Numbered from the stretch's first letter, positions 1 through 9,519 are shown. The stretch is 64,000 bases of DNA from an uncultured Flavobacteriaceae bacterium (GCA_913065125.1 CAJYAG010000002.1:496001-560000); one strand, 5' to 3'. A program made the numbers and translations. The notes: a model not told the origin generated them from the sequence alone.

Positions 1-150
1 GAGAAAACATTATTGTTCTTTGAAGAAAATAAGGAAAAATTTAATCCATTTTGGATTAAAAAACACGCTAAAGGCTTTTCAGAACAACAATTTTTAGTAA
101 ATTTCGAAAAAAAAATTGAAACCTTCTTAAACAGAACTCTTGAAAAATAA
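1..150 (+). CDS. C-terminal fragment of an unidentified protein
   Basis: An open frame runs from the first base to a TAA at 148-150, giving 49 residues that end in TLEK-like, lysine-rich sequence. The start lies outside the window. Its stop overlaps the TTG start of the sugar transferase gene by 11 bp, so it is probably in the same polysaccharide operon, perhaps a glycosyltransferase, but no diagnostic motif is left. Function not recognised. Confidence 0.5.
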   Translation, partial: EKTLLFFEENKEKFNPFWIKKHAKGFSEQQFLVNFEKKIETFLNRTLEK

Positions 151-1501
151 ACGCTATTTAAAATCAATAAGACCTTTAATGTTATTAATCGATTTAATAA
201 TTATTAATGCGGTAATTCTTTACATTTCTGATAAAGAATATTTACAATCTAGTTTTTTAATTTACATCAATATTTTTTGGATTGTTTCCTCTCTTTTTAG
301 TGGGTTTTATAAAGTATTTAGACATACAGAAATTTTTAGAGTACTTAGTTTATTAGCAATTCAGTTTTCAATTTTTTTTCTTGGGTTCTTCACCTATTTT
401 TCTTTGTTTAGAGAAGGAAATGTTGTAAACAATCAAACAGTAATTCTTACGACAATATTTTTAGGAATTACTGTGGTAAAATACAGCTTTATCTATGCCT
501 TAAAAAAGTACAGAGCAAAAGGAAATAACTTCAGAAAAGTAATAGTTTTAGGTTCTGATGAAACAGCCAAAAAAATAATCAAGCTTTTTAAAGAAAAAAA
601 AGAATTTGGATATCAAGTGTCAGGGTTTTTTACAGATAAAAAAACATCAAATAAAAAATTATTTAAGGGATCTATTGAACAAAGTTATGCGTTTATTTTA
701 GAAGAAAACATAGAAGAAGTGTATTGCTCTTTATCGGAATTAGATAGAGAAGAAATAAAAAAAATGACAACATTTGCGAATGAAAAGGACATTGTTGTTA
801 AGTTAATTCCGAATGCAAATGAGTTGTATAGTAAAAGTTACAAATCAGAATACTATGGAGATTCTCTTTTAGTTTTAAATGTAAACAAGTTGCCTTTTGA
901 GTCTATAGAAAGTAAAATTATTAAAAGAATATTTGATGTCGTTTTTTCACTTTTCATTTTAATCTTTTTAATGTCGTGGTTAACACCAATAATTTGGATT
1001 CTGATAAAATTAGAATCTAAAGGACCTGCTTTTTTCAAACAAAAAAGAGAAGGATTAAATGGAGAGTTATTTGTTTGTTATAAATTTAGATCGATGAAAG
1101 TGAATATAAACTCAAATCATAAACACACTGTAAAAAATGATGTAAGAGTTACTAAATTTGGTTCTTTTTTACGAAAAACAAGTTTAGACGAATTGCCACA
1201 GTTTTTTAATGTTTTACAAGGAAATATGAGTGTAGTTGGACCAAGACCGCACTTAAAAAGTTTGTCTGTAGAATACCAAAAAAATGTCAATAACTATTTA
1301 GAAAGACACGCGATGAAACCCGGAATTACAGGACTTGCACAAGTAAGAGGTTATAGAGGTGAAATAAAAAAGAAATCTGATATTAAAAACAGAATTCGAT
1401 TAGACATCTTTTATATAGAAAACTGGTCTATTCTTTTGGATATAAAAATTATATTACAAACTGTATTTAATGTGTATAAAGGTGAAGAAAAAGCCTACTA
1501 A
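140..1501 (+). CDS. Polyprenyl-phosphate sugar-1-phosphate transferase (WcaJ/PglC-type)
   Basis: Likely transfers a sugar-1-phosphate from a nucleotide sugar to undecaprenyl phosphate at the inner membrane, the first membrane step of capsule, O-antigen or exopolysaccharide synthesis. The 453 residues are full length for the WcaJ-like class: four N-terminal membrane helices (about 10-120), a Rossmann-like CoA-binding domain (VIVLGSDETA, about 134-230), a further hydrophobic segment (about 262-290), then the catalytic domain with FKQKREG, YKFRSM, DELPQFFNVLQGNMS and VVGPRP. The start is a TTG that overlaps the preceding gene by 11 bp, and the following glycosyltransferase begins 2 bp after the stop, so these genes are co-transcribed. 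The exact sugar cannot be told from sequence. Confidence 0.9.
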   Translation: MKNKRYLKSIRPLMLLIDLIIINAVILYISDKEYLQSSFLIYINIFWIVSSLFSGFYKVFRHTEIFRVLSLLAIQFSIFFLGFFTYFSLFREGNVVNNQTVILTTIFLGITVVKYSFIYALKKYRAKGNNFRKVIVLGSDETAKKIIKLFKEKKEFGYQVSGFFTDKKTSNKKLFKGSIEQSYAFILEENIEEVYCSLSELDREEIKKMTTFANEKDIVVKLIPNANELYSKSYKSEYYGDSLLVLNVNKLPFESIESKIIKRIFDVVFSLFILIFLMSWLTPIIWILIKLESKGPAFFKQKREGLNGELFVCYKFRSMKVNINSNHKHTVKNDVRVTKFGSFLRKTSLDELPQFFNVLQGNMSVVGPRPHLKSLSVEYQKNVNNYLERHAMKPGITGLAQVRGYRGEIKKKSDIKNRIRLDIFYIENWSILLDIKIILQTVFNVYKGEEKAY

Positions 1502-1503
1502 TT

Positions 1504-2256
1504 TTGAGTGATCAAATCGAAATATCAGCAACAATTGTTACTTATAATGAAGATATTGACACGCTCCAAAAAACCGTAGACTGTTTTCTAAAAACACCAC
1601 TTCTTAAAAAATTATACTTAGTTGATAATTCGCCAACAGACTCTTTAAAAGATTATTTTAAACAAGAAGAAATCACCTATATTTTTACTGGCAAAAACTT
1701 AGGTTTTGGAACAGCACATAACTTGGTTATTTCAAAATTAACATCAGAATTTCATTTAATTTTAAACCCAGATATCACTTTTAATCCGCAAGTCTTACCT
1801 AATTTAATACGTGAATTAAAGAAACAAGTAAAGGTTGCTATGATTTCCCCAAAGATTGTTTATCCAGATGGAAGCATGCAATATTACTGTAGAAAATACC
1901 CTAATTTTTCTGAGTTAGTTTATAGAAGATTAAGACTTTTTAAACGTAAAACTCAAGAAAGTGAGTACAGAAATTTAGATTTATCTCAATCATTTTTTCC
2001 AGAAAGCATGCACGGTTGTTTTATGCTTTTTAAAACTCTAGATTTTATAAAAATTAAAGGATTTGACGAACGGTATTTTTTGTACATGGAAGACATTGAT
2101 ATTTGTAAAAAAATAGATGTTATCAATAAGAAAAAGATGTATTTCCCAAACGAAACTATAACACATTTACATCAAAGAGGTTCTACCAATAAAATTAATT
2201 TACTTTTTCAGCATTTACTTTCTGCTAGAAAATACTTTAAGAAATGGCAAAATTAA
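1504..2256 (+). CDS. Family 2 glycosyltransferase
   Basis: A GT-A fold glycosyltransferase that probably adds a sugar to the lipid-linked acceptor made by the preceding transferase. Seen motifs are ATIVTYN near the N-terminus, LVDNSPTD, GKNLGFGTAHN (typical of the rhamnosyltransferase-like WbbL group), LILNPDI for the metal-binding region, and FLYMEDIDICKK with the ED acid pair near residue 198. The length, 250 aa, is normal. It starts at a TTG two bases after the sugar transferase stop. It is the last gene of the polysaccharide operon before purD, which has its own promoter. Donor and acceptor are unknown. Confidence 0.85.
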   Translation: MSDQIEISATIVTYNEDIDTLQKTVDCFLKTPLLKKLYLVDNSPTDSLKDYFKQEEITYIFTGKNLGFGTAHNLVISKLTSEFHLILNPDITFNPQVLPNLIRELKKQVKVAMISPKIVYPDGSMQYYCRKYPNFSELVYRRLRLFKRKTQESEYRNLDLSQSFFPESMHGCFMLFKTLDFIKIKGFDERYFLYMEDIDICKKIDVINKKKMYFPNETITHLHQRGSTNKINLLFQHLLSARKYFKKWQN

Positions 2257-2279
2257 ACAGATAATACATTTTCAGAATG

Positions 2280-2287
2280 TATATTTG
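2280..2287 (+). promoter_or_regulatory. Bacteroidota -7 box for purD
   Basis: TATATTTG matches the TAnnTTTG -7 element of the primary sigma factor in this phylum and lies 24 bp before the purD ATG. I do not see a good -33 TTG, so this rests on the -7 box alone. Confidence 0.5.
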
Positions 2288-2310
2288 TAGCCTAAAACAA
2301 CAACACAACA

Positions 2311-3585
2311 ATGAACATTCTTATTTTAGGTTCTGGAGGTAGAGAACACGCATTTACTTTAAAATTATCTGAAAGCAACAAGGTAAATCAGCTTTTTGTT
2401 GCGCCAGGAAACGCAGGTACTTCGCAAATTGCAAGTAATATAAATATCAACCCAACCGATTTTAAAGCCGTAAAAGAAATTGTATTAAAGAATAAAATTA
2501 ACATGGTTGTTGTTGGGCCAGAGGCGCCATTGGTAAATGGAGTTCATGATTTTTTCTTAGCAGATAGCGAATTGAAAAATATTCCTGTAATCGGACCTAA
2601 AAAAGACGGTGCTTTGTTAGAAGGATCTAAAGATTTTTCTAAAATTTTCATGGAAAAACACAACATTCCAACCGCGCGTTATCAATCTTTTACGAAAGCA
2701 AACTTAGCAGAAGGATTTGCGTTTTTAGAAACGTTAAATGCTCCGTATGTATTAAAAGCAGACGGATTAGCAGCCGGAAAAGGTGTGTTGATTTTAGATT
2801 CTTTAGCAGAAGCAAAATCAGAATTAGAAGAAATGGTTTCTAATCAAAAATTTGGTGAAGCTTCGTCAACCGTTGTTATTGAAGAGTTTTTAGACGGAAT
2901 AGAATTGTCGGTTTTTGTATTAACAGACGGCAAAAGCTATAAAATTTTACCTTCGGCAAAAGATTATAAACGTATTGGCGAAGGCGATGAAGGATTAAAT
3001 ACTGGCGGAATGGGAGCAATCTCTCCTGTGCCTTTTGCATCCAAAGAATTTTTACAAAAAGTCGAAGAACGAGTTGTAATTCCTACTGTAAACGGATTGC
3101 AAAAAGACGGAATTGATTATCGTGGGTTTATTTTTATTGGGTTGATGAACGTTGATGGAAATCCGCAAGTAATAGAATACAACGTAAGAATGGGCGACCC
3201 AGAAACAGAAGCTGTTTTACCAAGAATTGAATCTGATTTATTCGATTTGTTTGAAGGTGTTGCCAACCAAACATTGCACGAAAAATCGGTTGAAGTAACC
3301 TCAAAAATTGCAACAACAGTGATGTTGGTTTCTGGCGGATATCCAGAAGCATATGAAAAAAACAAAGAAATTTTAGGAATTGAATCGGTTACTGATTCTA
3401 TCGTTTTTCACGCAGGAACAACTTCAGAAAACGGAAAAGTTTTTACAAACGGAGGAAGAGTGATGGCAATTACTTCTTTTGGTGATACGATTGAAGAAGC
3501 ATTGAAAAAATCGTACAATTCAATTGATAAAATTTCTTTTGAAAACATGAATTATAGAAAAGATATTGGTTTTGATTTAATCTAG
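2311..3585 (+). CDS. purD: Phosphoribosylamine-glycine ligase (GARS)
   Basis: Catalyses ATP-dependent joining of 5-phosphoribosylamine and glycine, the second step of purine synthesis, in the cytosol. The protein (424 aa, normal length) opens with the family signature MNILILGSGGREHA, followed by LFVAPGNAGT, the ATP-grasp region VLKADGLAAGKGV (about 147-159), EEFLDGIELSVF, the glycine-rich NTGGMGA (about 231) and the metal-binding NVRMGDPE (about 291). It is a single gene with a TAnnTTTG promoter box just upstream, and not part of a pur operon here. Confidence 0.97.
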   Translation: MNILILGSGGREHAFTLKLSESNKVNQLFVAPGNAGTSQIASNININPTDFKAVKEIVLKNKINMVVVGPEAPLVNGVHDFFLADSELKNIPVIGPKKDGALLEGSKDFSKIFMEKHNIPTARYQSFTKANLAEGFAFLETLNAPYVLKADGLAAGKGVLILDSLAEAKSELEEMVSNQKFGEASSTVVIEEFLDGIELSVFVLTDGKSYKILPSAKDYKRIGEGDEGLNTGGMGAISPVPFASKEFLQKVEERVVIPTVNGLQKDGIDYRGFIFIGLMNVDGNPQVIEYNVRMGDPETEAVLPRIESDLFDLFEGVANQTLHEKSVEVTSKIATTVMLVSGGYPEAYEKNKEILGIESVTDSIVFHAGTTSENGKVFTNGGRVMAITSFGDTIEEALKKSYNSIDKISFENMNYRKDIGFDLI

Positions 3586-3593
3586 AAACAAAA

Positions 3594-3650
3594 CCTCTCG
3601 ACTCCGCTCGAGGAGACAAAATTATTGTCGGGTTGAGCAGAGTCGCAACC
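3594..3650. repeat. Small palindromic intergenic repeat (REP-like)
   Basis: The gap between purD and the next gene holds CTCGACTCCGCTCGAG followed about 20 bp later by a partly inverted relative, GGTTGAGCAGAGTCG. It is much richer in GC than its surroundings and can fold back on itself. Such CTCGA...TCGAG elements recur in flavobacterial genomes from my recollection; only one copy is in this window. It could act as a transcript stabiliser or weak terminator. Confidence 0.4.
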
Positions 3651-3663
3651 TAAAATTAACTTT

Positions 3664-4704
3664 GTGAAAAAAATAATTGTTGCACCGCTAAATTGGGGAT
3701 TAGGTCATGCTTCTCGATGTGTGCCAATTATTCATTTTTTATTAGAAAACAACTTCGTTCCTATACTTGCTTCAGACGGAAAAGCTTTAGCATTTTTACA
3801 AAAAGAATTTCCAGATTTAGAAAGTTTAGAATTACCATCTTACAACATTTCTTATACTAAAAATTTAAAATTAGGATTGTTAATCCAGTTTCCAAAAATT
3901 ATAAAAGCAATACAAAAAGAAACCATTGTTATTGGTGATTTTATTGCTAAAAACAACGATGTTGTTGGGATCATTTCTGACAATCGTTTTGGAGTTAGAA
4001 ATGCGAAAATTCCGTCTGTGTATATCACACATCAATTGAATGTGTTATCAGGATTTTTTACTTTTTTTTCAACAAAAATTCATCAGAAAATCATTCAAAA
4101 ATTTAATGAATGTTGGGTACCAGATTCAAAAGAAAATTCTTTGTCAGGAAAACTTTCTAAATCAACTAATAAAAAATTAAACTTAAAATATATTGGCGCT
4201 TTAAGTCGCTTTGAAAAAGTAAATATTCCAATTAAAAACTCGATTTTAATTGTGCTGTCGGGCATCGAGTCGCAAAGAAAAAGATTAGAAGAAAACCTAT
4301 TACAAGTTTTTAAAAACTATCCTAAAAAAGTAGTGTTGGTACAAGGTAAGATTGAAGAAAATCAAACAAAAAAAACGATCGGAAACTTAACCGTTTATAA
4401 TTATTTACTTTCAAAAGAATTGGAAACAGAAATCAATCAATCAGAAATTATTATTTGTAGATCTGGCTTCTCATCGATTATGGATTTGGCAGTTTTAGAA
4501 AAGCAAGCGTTTTTTATTCCGACAAAAAGTCAAACAGAACAAGAATATTTGGCAAAGCATTTAGAAGTGATAAAATGTGCTCCTTTTAGTAAAGAAGAAG
4601 ATTTTAAGTTGAGTGCTTTGGATGAAGTAAAAAACTACATCGGACTTTCTTGTAATCAAAATAAATTAGACAAAAAGTTACTTTGCCTTTTCAAGAGAGA
4701 ATGA
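3664..4704 (+). CDS. GT28/MurG-like glycosyltransferase
   Basis: A GT-B fold protein of 346 aa. The N-terminus has APLNWGLGHASRCVPI, a glycine-rich acceptor-side loop typical of the MurG/GT28 group, and the C-terminal half has VVLVQGK and ICRSGFSSIMDLAVLEKQAFFIPT, matching the donor-binding region (GxSSxMDL in place of GGxxTxxE). The start is GTG at 3664. The last 27 bp overlap, tail to tail, with the histidine kinase gene on the other strand. Likely transfers a nucleotide-activated sugar in envelope synthesis; the substrate is not known. Confidence 0.75.
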   Translation: MKKIIVAPLNWGLGHASRCVPIIHFLLENNFVPILASDGKALAFLQKEFPDLESLELPSYNISYTKNLKLGLLIQFPKIIKAIQKETIVIGDFIAKNNDVVGIISDNRFGVRNAKIPSVYITHQLNVLSGFFTFFSTKIHQKIIQKFNECWVPDSKENSLSGKLSKSTNKKLNLKYIGALSRFEKVNIPIKNSILIVLSGIESQRKRLEENLLQVFKNYPKKVVLVQGKIEENQTKKTIGNLTVYNYLLSKELETEINQSEIIICRSGFSSIMDLAVLEKQAFFIPTKSQTEQEYLAKHLEVIKCAPFSKEEDFKLSALDEVKNYIGLSCNQNKLDKKLLCLFKRE

Positions 4705-5715
4705 GAATTCTGAACCTTCTTTAAAAGTACTTTTTAAAAGAATGGTTTGGTTATGCGCTTCAATAATATGCTTTACAATTGCCAAACCTAAACCAGAACC
4801 ACCTTGATTTCTTGATCTACTTTGATCAACTCTGTAAAAACGTTCAAACAAACGAGAAATATGTTCTTGCTTTACGCCTTCTCCATTATCTGAAACTTTA
4901 ATAATGAATTTATTTTCGTTATAATCATCTACAGCAACTTTGGTTACACCACCAATTTTACCATATTTAATTGAGTTTACAATTAAGTTGATAAGCACTT
5001 GTTCAATTTTTTCAATATCACCAATAACATAAATAGGAAATTCATAGATTCTGTCAAAGACTAAAGAAATGTTCTTTTTTTTCGCTCTCATTTCAAACAA
5101 ATCAAATACATTTTGAACGAGTTCTAGAATATTAAATGGTTGTAAATCTATTTTTAAACCATCGGTTTCTAATTTGGCAATCATATCTAAATCTTTCACA
5201 ATAGCCGCCAATCTTTCTACACCTTTATTGGCTCTTTTTAAATATTTTTCTAGAATTTCTTTATCTTTTGATGCACCTTCAATTAAGGTTAGTAAATAGC
5301 CTTGAACAGTAAATAACGGCGTTTTTAATTCGTGCGCAACATTTCCTAAAAAATCGCGCCTAAAAGAATCTCTTTCTGTTAAATTTTGGATTTCAATACG
5401 TTTTCCTTCGGCAAATTTTTGAAGACTTTTAGAAAGAGTTTCCATATCTGTCGTAACAGACTTTCTTTTTAAATCTTCAATTTGTAAGAGAGAAACATCG
5501 TCATATATTTTACGAACACGCCTATAAATAAAGTGTTCAACTCTATACTGAATGATAAAAAAGGAAATTATTAATAGCGTTAAAACAGTAAAAGGCAACA
5601 CCCAAAAGCCAATTTTTTGATATAAAAAATAAGTCAAAACATTGATAACAATAACCAAGAGTACTAAATATATAGCTGTGATAATTGCAAAAGAATATGT
5701 TTTTTTTAACTTCAC
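4678..5715 (-). CDS. PhoR-like sensor histidine kinase
   Basis: A membrane-bound kinase of 345 aa: two transmembrane helices (about 8-30 and 36-55) with almost no periplasmic loop, a short linker, a HisKA dimerisation domain with the H-box VAHELKTPLF (about 130), and a HATPase domain with NLIVNSIKYG (N-box), DNGEGV and GSGLGLAIVKH. The response regulator lies 12 bp upstream on the same strand, so the pair is an operon. The absence of a large sensor domain, together with its partner, resembles PhoR-type kinases of Flavobacteriia; whether the signal is phosphate is inferred. Confidence 0.88.
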   Translation of the reverse strand: MKLKKTYSFAIITAIYLVLLVIVINVLTYFLYQKIGFWVLPFTVLTLLIISFFIIQYRVEHFIYRRVRKIYDDVSLLQIEDLKRKSVTTDMETLSKSLQKFAEGKRIEIQNLTERDSFRRDFLGNVAHELKTPLFTVQGYLLTLIEGASKDKEILEKYLKRANKGVERLAAIVKDLDMIAKLETDGLKIDLQPFNILELVQNVFDLFEMRAKKKNISLVFDRIYEFPIYVIGDIEKIEQVLINLIVNSIKYGKIGGVTKVAVDDYNENKFIIKVSDNGEGVKQEHISRLFERFYRVDQSRSRNQGGSGLGLAIVKHIIEAHNQTILLKSTFKEGSEFSFSLEKAK

Positions 5716-5727
5716 AAAAAAAGGTTT

Positions 5728-6429
5728 TTAGTTGTTGGTTTCTTCTTCTAAAACAAATTTATAACCAACGCCTTTGATGGTTTTAAAGAAATCATCACCA
5801 ATTTTTTCTCTTAGCTTTCTAATGTGAACATCAATGGTTCTTCCGCCAACAACAACTTCGTTTCCCCAAACAGAATCTAAAATAGTTTCGCGCTTAAATA
5901 CTTTACCAGGTTTAGACGTTAATAAAGAAAAAAGTTCAAACTCTTTTTTAGGCAAGACAATTTTTTGATCGCCTTTAAAAACTACGTATTCCTCTCTGTT
6001 GATTATAATATCACCAATTTTGGTAGTGGTTTCTTGCTCCTCGTTATTTTTTAAACGCCTTAATAATGACTTAATTTTACTAACTAAAACTTTTGGTTTT
6101 ATAGGTTTTGTTATATAATCATCAGCCCCAGCATCAAAACCAGCAACCTGAGAATAATCTTCTCCTCTTGCAGTTAAAAAAGAAATAAGAACATGCTCTA
6201 ACTCTTTAATTTTTCTAATTTTTTCACAAGCTTCGATTCCATCCATTTCTGGCATCATGATGTCTAACAGAATTAAATGCGGAATTACTTTTCTTGCTGT
6301 TTTTACACCTTCAGCACCGTTTTTTGCTGTAAAAACTTGATACCCTTCATTTTTTAAATTGTATCCAACAATTTCTAAAATATCTGGCTCATCATCAACT
6401 AATAAAATCTTAATATCACTTTTTTTCAT
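5728..6429 (-). CDS. PhoB/OmpR-family response regulator
   Basis: DNA-binding partner of the downstream histidine kinase. The receiver domain shows DDEPD, LLDIMMPEMDG (phospho-acceptor Asp), FLTARG and TKPIKPK; the C-terminal winged helix shows PKKEFELFSLL and GRTIDVHIRKLREK, as in PhoB/OmpR proteins. I start it at 6429 (MKKSDIK), not at the upstream ATG at 6456, because a -7 box lies at 6454-6461 and transcription would begin downstream of that ATG. It is divergent from a TonB receptor gene, and 11-bp direct repeats between them are a candidate binding site. Confidence 0.9.
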   Translation of the reverse strand: MKKSDIKILLVDDEPDILEIVGYNLKNEGYQVFTAKNGAEGVKTARKVIPHLILLDIMMPEMDGIEACEKIRKIKELEHVLISFLTARGEDYSQVAGFDAGADDYITKPIKPKVLVSKIKSLLRRLKNNEEQETTTKIGDIIINREEYVVFKGDQKIVLPKKEFELFSLLTSKPGKVFKRETILDSVWGNEVVVGGRTIDVHIRKLREKIGDDFFKTIKGVGYKFVLEEETNN

Positions 6430-6453
6430 GATTGTCTTTTGACATTTATAGTT

Positions 6454-6483
6454 CAAAAGTATGGATAAATATTGTAAATCAAA
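6454..6483 (-). promoter_or_regulatory. Promoter of the phoB/phoR-like operon
   Basis: On the minus strand a -7 box TACTTTTG (6454-6461) and a -33 TTTG (6480-6483) are 18 bp apart, matching the Bacteroidota consensus. The predicted start of transcription near 6447 decides the start codon at 6429. Confidence 0.6.
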
Positions 6484-6504
6484 GGTTACATAACAATCAT
6501 TTAA

Positions 6505-6526
6505 AGACTTAACTTAGACTTAACCT
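6505..6526 (+). promoter_or_regulatory. Candidate PhoB-type box: two 11-bp direct repeats
   Basis: AGACTTAACTT (6505-6515) is followed directly by AGACTTAACCT (6516-6526), 10 of 11 identical. An 11-bp period of direct repeats is how OmpR/PhoB-family dimers bind DNA. The site sits between the divergent regulator and TonB-receptor genes, with a partial inverted copy (TTAGTCTAA) near 6548-6556. Confidence 0.45.
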
Positions 6527-6624
6527 TCTGTTGACGCAAGGTTAATTTTAGTCTAACATTTCCTTTACAAAGCCACTAGACATTTGCAGTATGTTAAAAG
6601 ATAATAATATATAGTAAAGAAAAA

Positions 6625-9399
6625 ATGAAAAAAATAATCATTGTATTTGTATTTTTAAGTCAATTAATTTCTGCTCAAAGTAAAGGAACTGTAAAAGGAA
6701 TTATAACCGATGCAGACTCTAATAATGAACCTTTACCATTTGCAAATGTATTTATAAAAGGATCTACTGTTGGGCAAACAACAGATTTTGACGGGAACTA
6801 TTTACTAAATGTTGATGCAGGAAAACACATACTGGTTTTTAGTTTTATTGGATATAAAACGTTAGAAAAACAGATTGATGTAAAAGGTAAAGAAACCTTA
6901 ATTATTAACGAAAAGTTAAGTGTAGAAGACGGAGTTACATTAGATGAAATAAAAATTGAATCAACTATCAACAGAGCAAAAGTTTCTGCAATTTTATTAG
7001 ATCAAAAGAAAGCAGTTGCAATTAAGACGACTATTGGCGCTCAAGAATTAGAAAATAAAGGAATTTCTGATTTGGCAACTGCCGTAACGAAAGCAACCGG
7101 GATTTCTAAACAAGAAGGCTCTAATTACATTTTTGTAAGAGGTTTAGGAGACAGGTACAACTCTACTACATTAAACGGATTGCCAATTCCATCAAATAAT
7201 CCATCAAGAAAAAATATTACGCTAGATTTATTTTCTACAGATATTGTTCAAAAAATAGACATTAATAAAATATATAATGGAACAATTTATGGAGATTTTG
7301 GTGGCGCAAATGTAAATATTGTATCTAAAGCACACGTTGGAAAACCATCTATGGAAATTGGAATTGGTTCTGGAACAAATTCTAATCTTTCAGGTGATTT
7401 TTATTTACAAGACGGACCTAATTCTTTAGGCTTTTATAAAAATGAATATCCAACAAATGCTTTAACGGGATATAATTTTACAACAAGTTGGGACAATGTT
7501 TCTAAAACTCCGATTGCAACAAATATTTCTATAAAAGGAGGGAAAAAATATTACATAGGAGAAGAAGGAAAGCTTAATTTATTTGGAACAGCATCATTTT
7601 CTAGTGGATATAAGTTTAAAGACGGAATACAAAGAGGAAGTGTAAATGCACAAGGTTTAGCGTATACAGATTATGCCTTTAAATCATACAGTTATAAAAC
7701 GAATACAACAGTAATGTTAAACGCTGCATATAAAGTAAATGCAAAAAACACATATAAATTTAGTTCTTTATTTGTCAATTCTTCAAATCAAAGTTTAGAT
7801 GAATATAGTGGAATAATTAATGTTTTTGACAACGCAAGTAATGGTGGAGGTTTTGTAAAAAGAGCAACTTTTGATAAAACAGCATTGTTTGTAAATCAGT
7901 TTTTGGGAAATCATAAAATTGGAGATAAAGTTACTGTTGATTGGGGAATTTCATACAATCATATTAACAATGTAATTCCAGACAGAAGACAAAATATGTT
8001 GGTTCCTAAAGATAATAATGATCCAACAGGAGTAAAAATAGTTTCTGATTTAGCAGCTTCTGATAATCATCGTTTTTTCCAAGAATTGTTTGAAGATGAA
8101 GTTTCGGCAAATTTTTCAACTACTTACCTTTTCGCAAAAGACAAAGAAGAAGCATACAAAGGAAAATTTACAGCAGGTTATAGTGGAAGATTTAAAAAAG
8201 TAGATTTTAAAGCAACCCAATTTAATTTTAGAATCAATAGAAATGCAGCACAACCAATTGTTGATCCATCAAATTTAAATGCGTATTTTAATCAATCTAG
8301 CTTAACAAACAACTTTTTTAAAATAGAAACATTTAGAGGTGATGCTTCAACAGCAAACGCACTAGATCCACAAATCTATTTTGGAAATCAATTTATAAAT
8401 GGAGGGTTTTTAGAAACAAGCTACAAGTTTTCACCAAAATTTACAGCAGTTTTAGGAGTACGATTTGAGTATTTGTACCAAGATATTAGTTGGAAAACCT
8501 CTTTAGATCCAGCAGGAGATAAAAGCACTTTTACAAAGTTTGAGTTTTTACCAAACGCAACGTTTAAATATGAAGTAAATGACAAAAATAATTTAAAATT
8601 AGCAGCAAGTAAATCGTACACATTACCACAATATAAAGAACGAGCTCCGTTTCAATTCGAAGAAGTAACTCAAATTAAATTCGGAAATCCAGATTTAAAT
8701 TTATCTACCAATTACAATGCAGATATACGTTGGGAGTATTTTCCACGAAGAGAAGAAGTTATTTCTATAACCGGATTTGGAAAAATTATTCAAAATCCAA
8801 TTAACGAAGTCATTGTTGCTTCTGCAACAAACGATATTTCTTATGTAAATACAGGAAAACAAGCAACTATTTTTGGAGCAGAATTTGAAATTAGAAAAAA
8901 CCTTTTTTCATTAGAAAATGATAAAGAAACAGAGGTATTGACAAATAAATTATCTGCCGGATTTAATGCGTCATATATGCATTCGAATCAAGATTTTGAC
9001 AGACTTAAAGTAATCAACGAAACCAACCTAAATGTAAACTTTACAAACACAGAAGGAAGATTAACAGGAGCATCAGATTTAATTTTAAATGCAGATGTAA
9101 CTTATAAAAAAGATTTTTCTAAGACAGCTAATTTATTAGCAACCATAACGTACAATTATTTTTCAGATAGAGTGTACGCAATTGGTTCTGCTGGAAAAGG
9201 AGATCATATTGATAAAGGAGTTGGAAGTTTAGATGTAATATTAAAATCAGAACTTTCTAAAAAGATTAAAATTGGCTTTTCTTTAAAAAACCTTTTAAAC
9301 CCATCCATTAAAAGAGTGCAAGAAATTCAAAATGTAGAAGTACTTTCTTTTAAAAACGGAGTAAACGCAAGTGTATCACTTACTTATAAATTAGATTAA
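6625..9399 (+). CDS. TonB-dependent outer membrane receptor
   Basis: A 924-aa outer-membrane gated channel. Order of parts: signal peptide (1-17, ending ISAQ), a carboxypeptidase-D regulatory-like beta domain (about 22-105, KGIITDADSNNEPLPFANV), a plug domain (about 120-235, with FVRGLGDRYNSTTLNGLPIP), then a 22-strand barrel ending in the C-terminal aromatic/hydrophobic strand SVSLTYKLD. There is no SusD partner, so it is not a typical glycan locus. It is divergent from the PhoB-like regulator and followed by two exported-protein genes, which suggests regulated import of a scarce nutrient, possibly phosphate or an organophosphate; that is inference. Confidence 0.9.
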   Translation: MKKIIIVFVFLSQLISAQSKGTVKGIITDADSNNEPLPFANVFIKGSTVGQTTDFDGNYLLNVDAGKHILVFSFIGYKTLEKQIDVKGKETLIINEKLSVEDGVTLDEIKIESTINRAKVSAILLDQKKAVAIKTTIGAQELENKGISDLATAVTKATGISKQEGSNYIFVRGLGDRYNSTTLNGLPIPSNNPSRKNITLDLFSTDIVQKIDINKIYNGTIYGDFGGANVNIVSKAHVGKPSMEIGIGSGTNSNLSGDFYLQDGPNSLGFYKNEYPTNALTGYNFTTSWDNVSKTPIATNISIKGGKKYYIGEEGKLNLFGTASFSSGYKFKDGIQRGSVNAQGLAYTDYAFKSYSYKTNTTVMLNAAYKVNAKNTYKFSSLFVNSSNQSLDEYSGIINVFDNASNGGGFVKRATFDKTALFVNQFLGNHKIGDKVTVDWGISYNHINNVIPDRRQNMLVPKDNNDPTGVKIVSDLAASDNHRFFQELFEDEVSANFSTTYLFAKDKEEAYKGKFTAGYSGRFKKVDFKATQFNFRINRNAAQPIVDPSNLNAYFNQSSLTNNFFKIETFRGDASTANALDPQIYFGNQFINGGFLETSYKFSPKFTAVLGVRFEYLYQDISWKTSLDPAGDKSTFTKFEFLPNATFKYEVNDKNNLKLAASKSYTLPQYKERAPFQFEEVTQIKFGNPDLNLSTNYNADIRWEYFPRREEVISITGFGKIIQNPINEVIVASATNDISYVNTGKQATIFGAEFEIRKNLFSLENDKETEVLTNKLSAGFNASYMHSNQDFDRLKVINETNLNVNFTNTEGRLTGASDLILNADVTYKKDFSKTANLLATITYNYFSDRVYAIGSAGKGDHIDKGVGSLDVILKSELSKKIKIGFSLKNLLNPSIKRVQEIQNVEVLSFKNGVNASVSLTYKLD

Positions 9400-9519
9400 A
9401 AAAATACTTAACATAAGCATAACAACATAGGTTTATGCTTAACAAACTATTAAACTTAAGATAAAACACACACCAGATAGAAGCCATTTCTTTGTGGTAG
9501 AAAATAATTAAAACACAAA

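Noticed and set aside
6430-6456. Upstream ATG for the response regulator
   Set aside because: It overlaps the -7 promoter box, so it would not be in the transcript.
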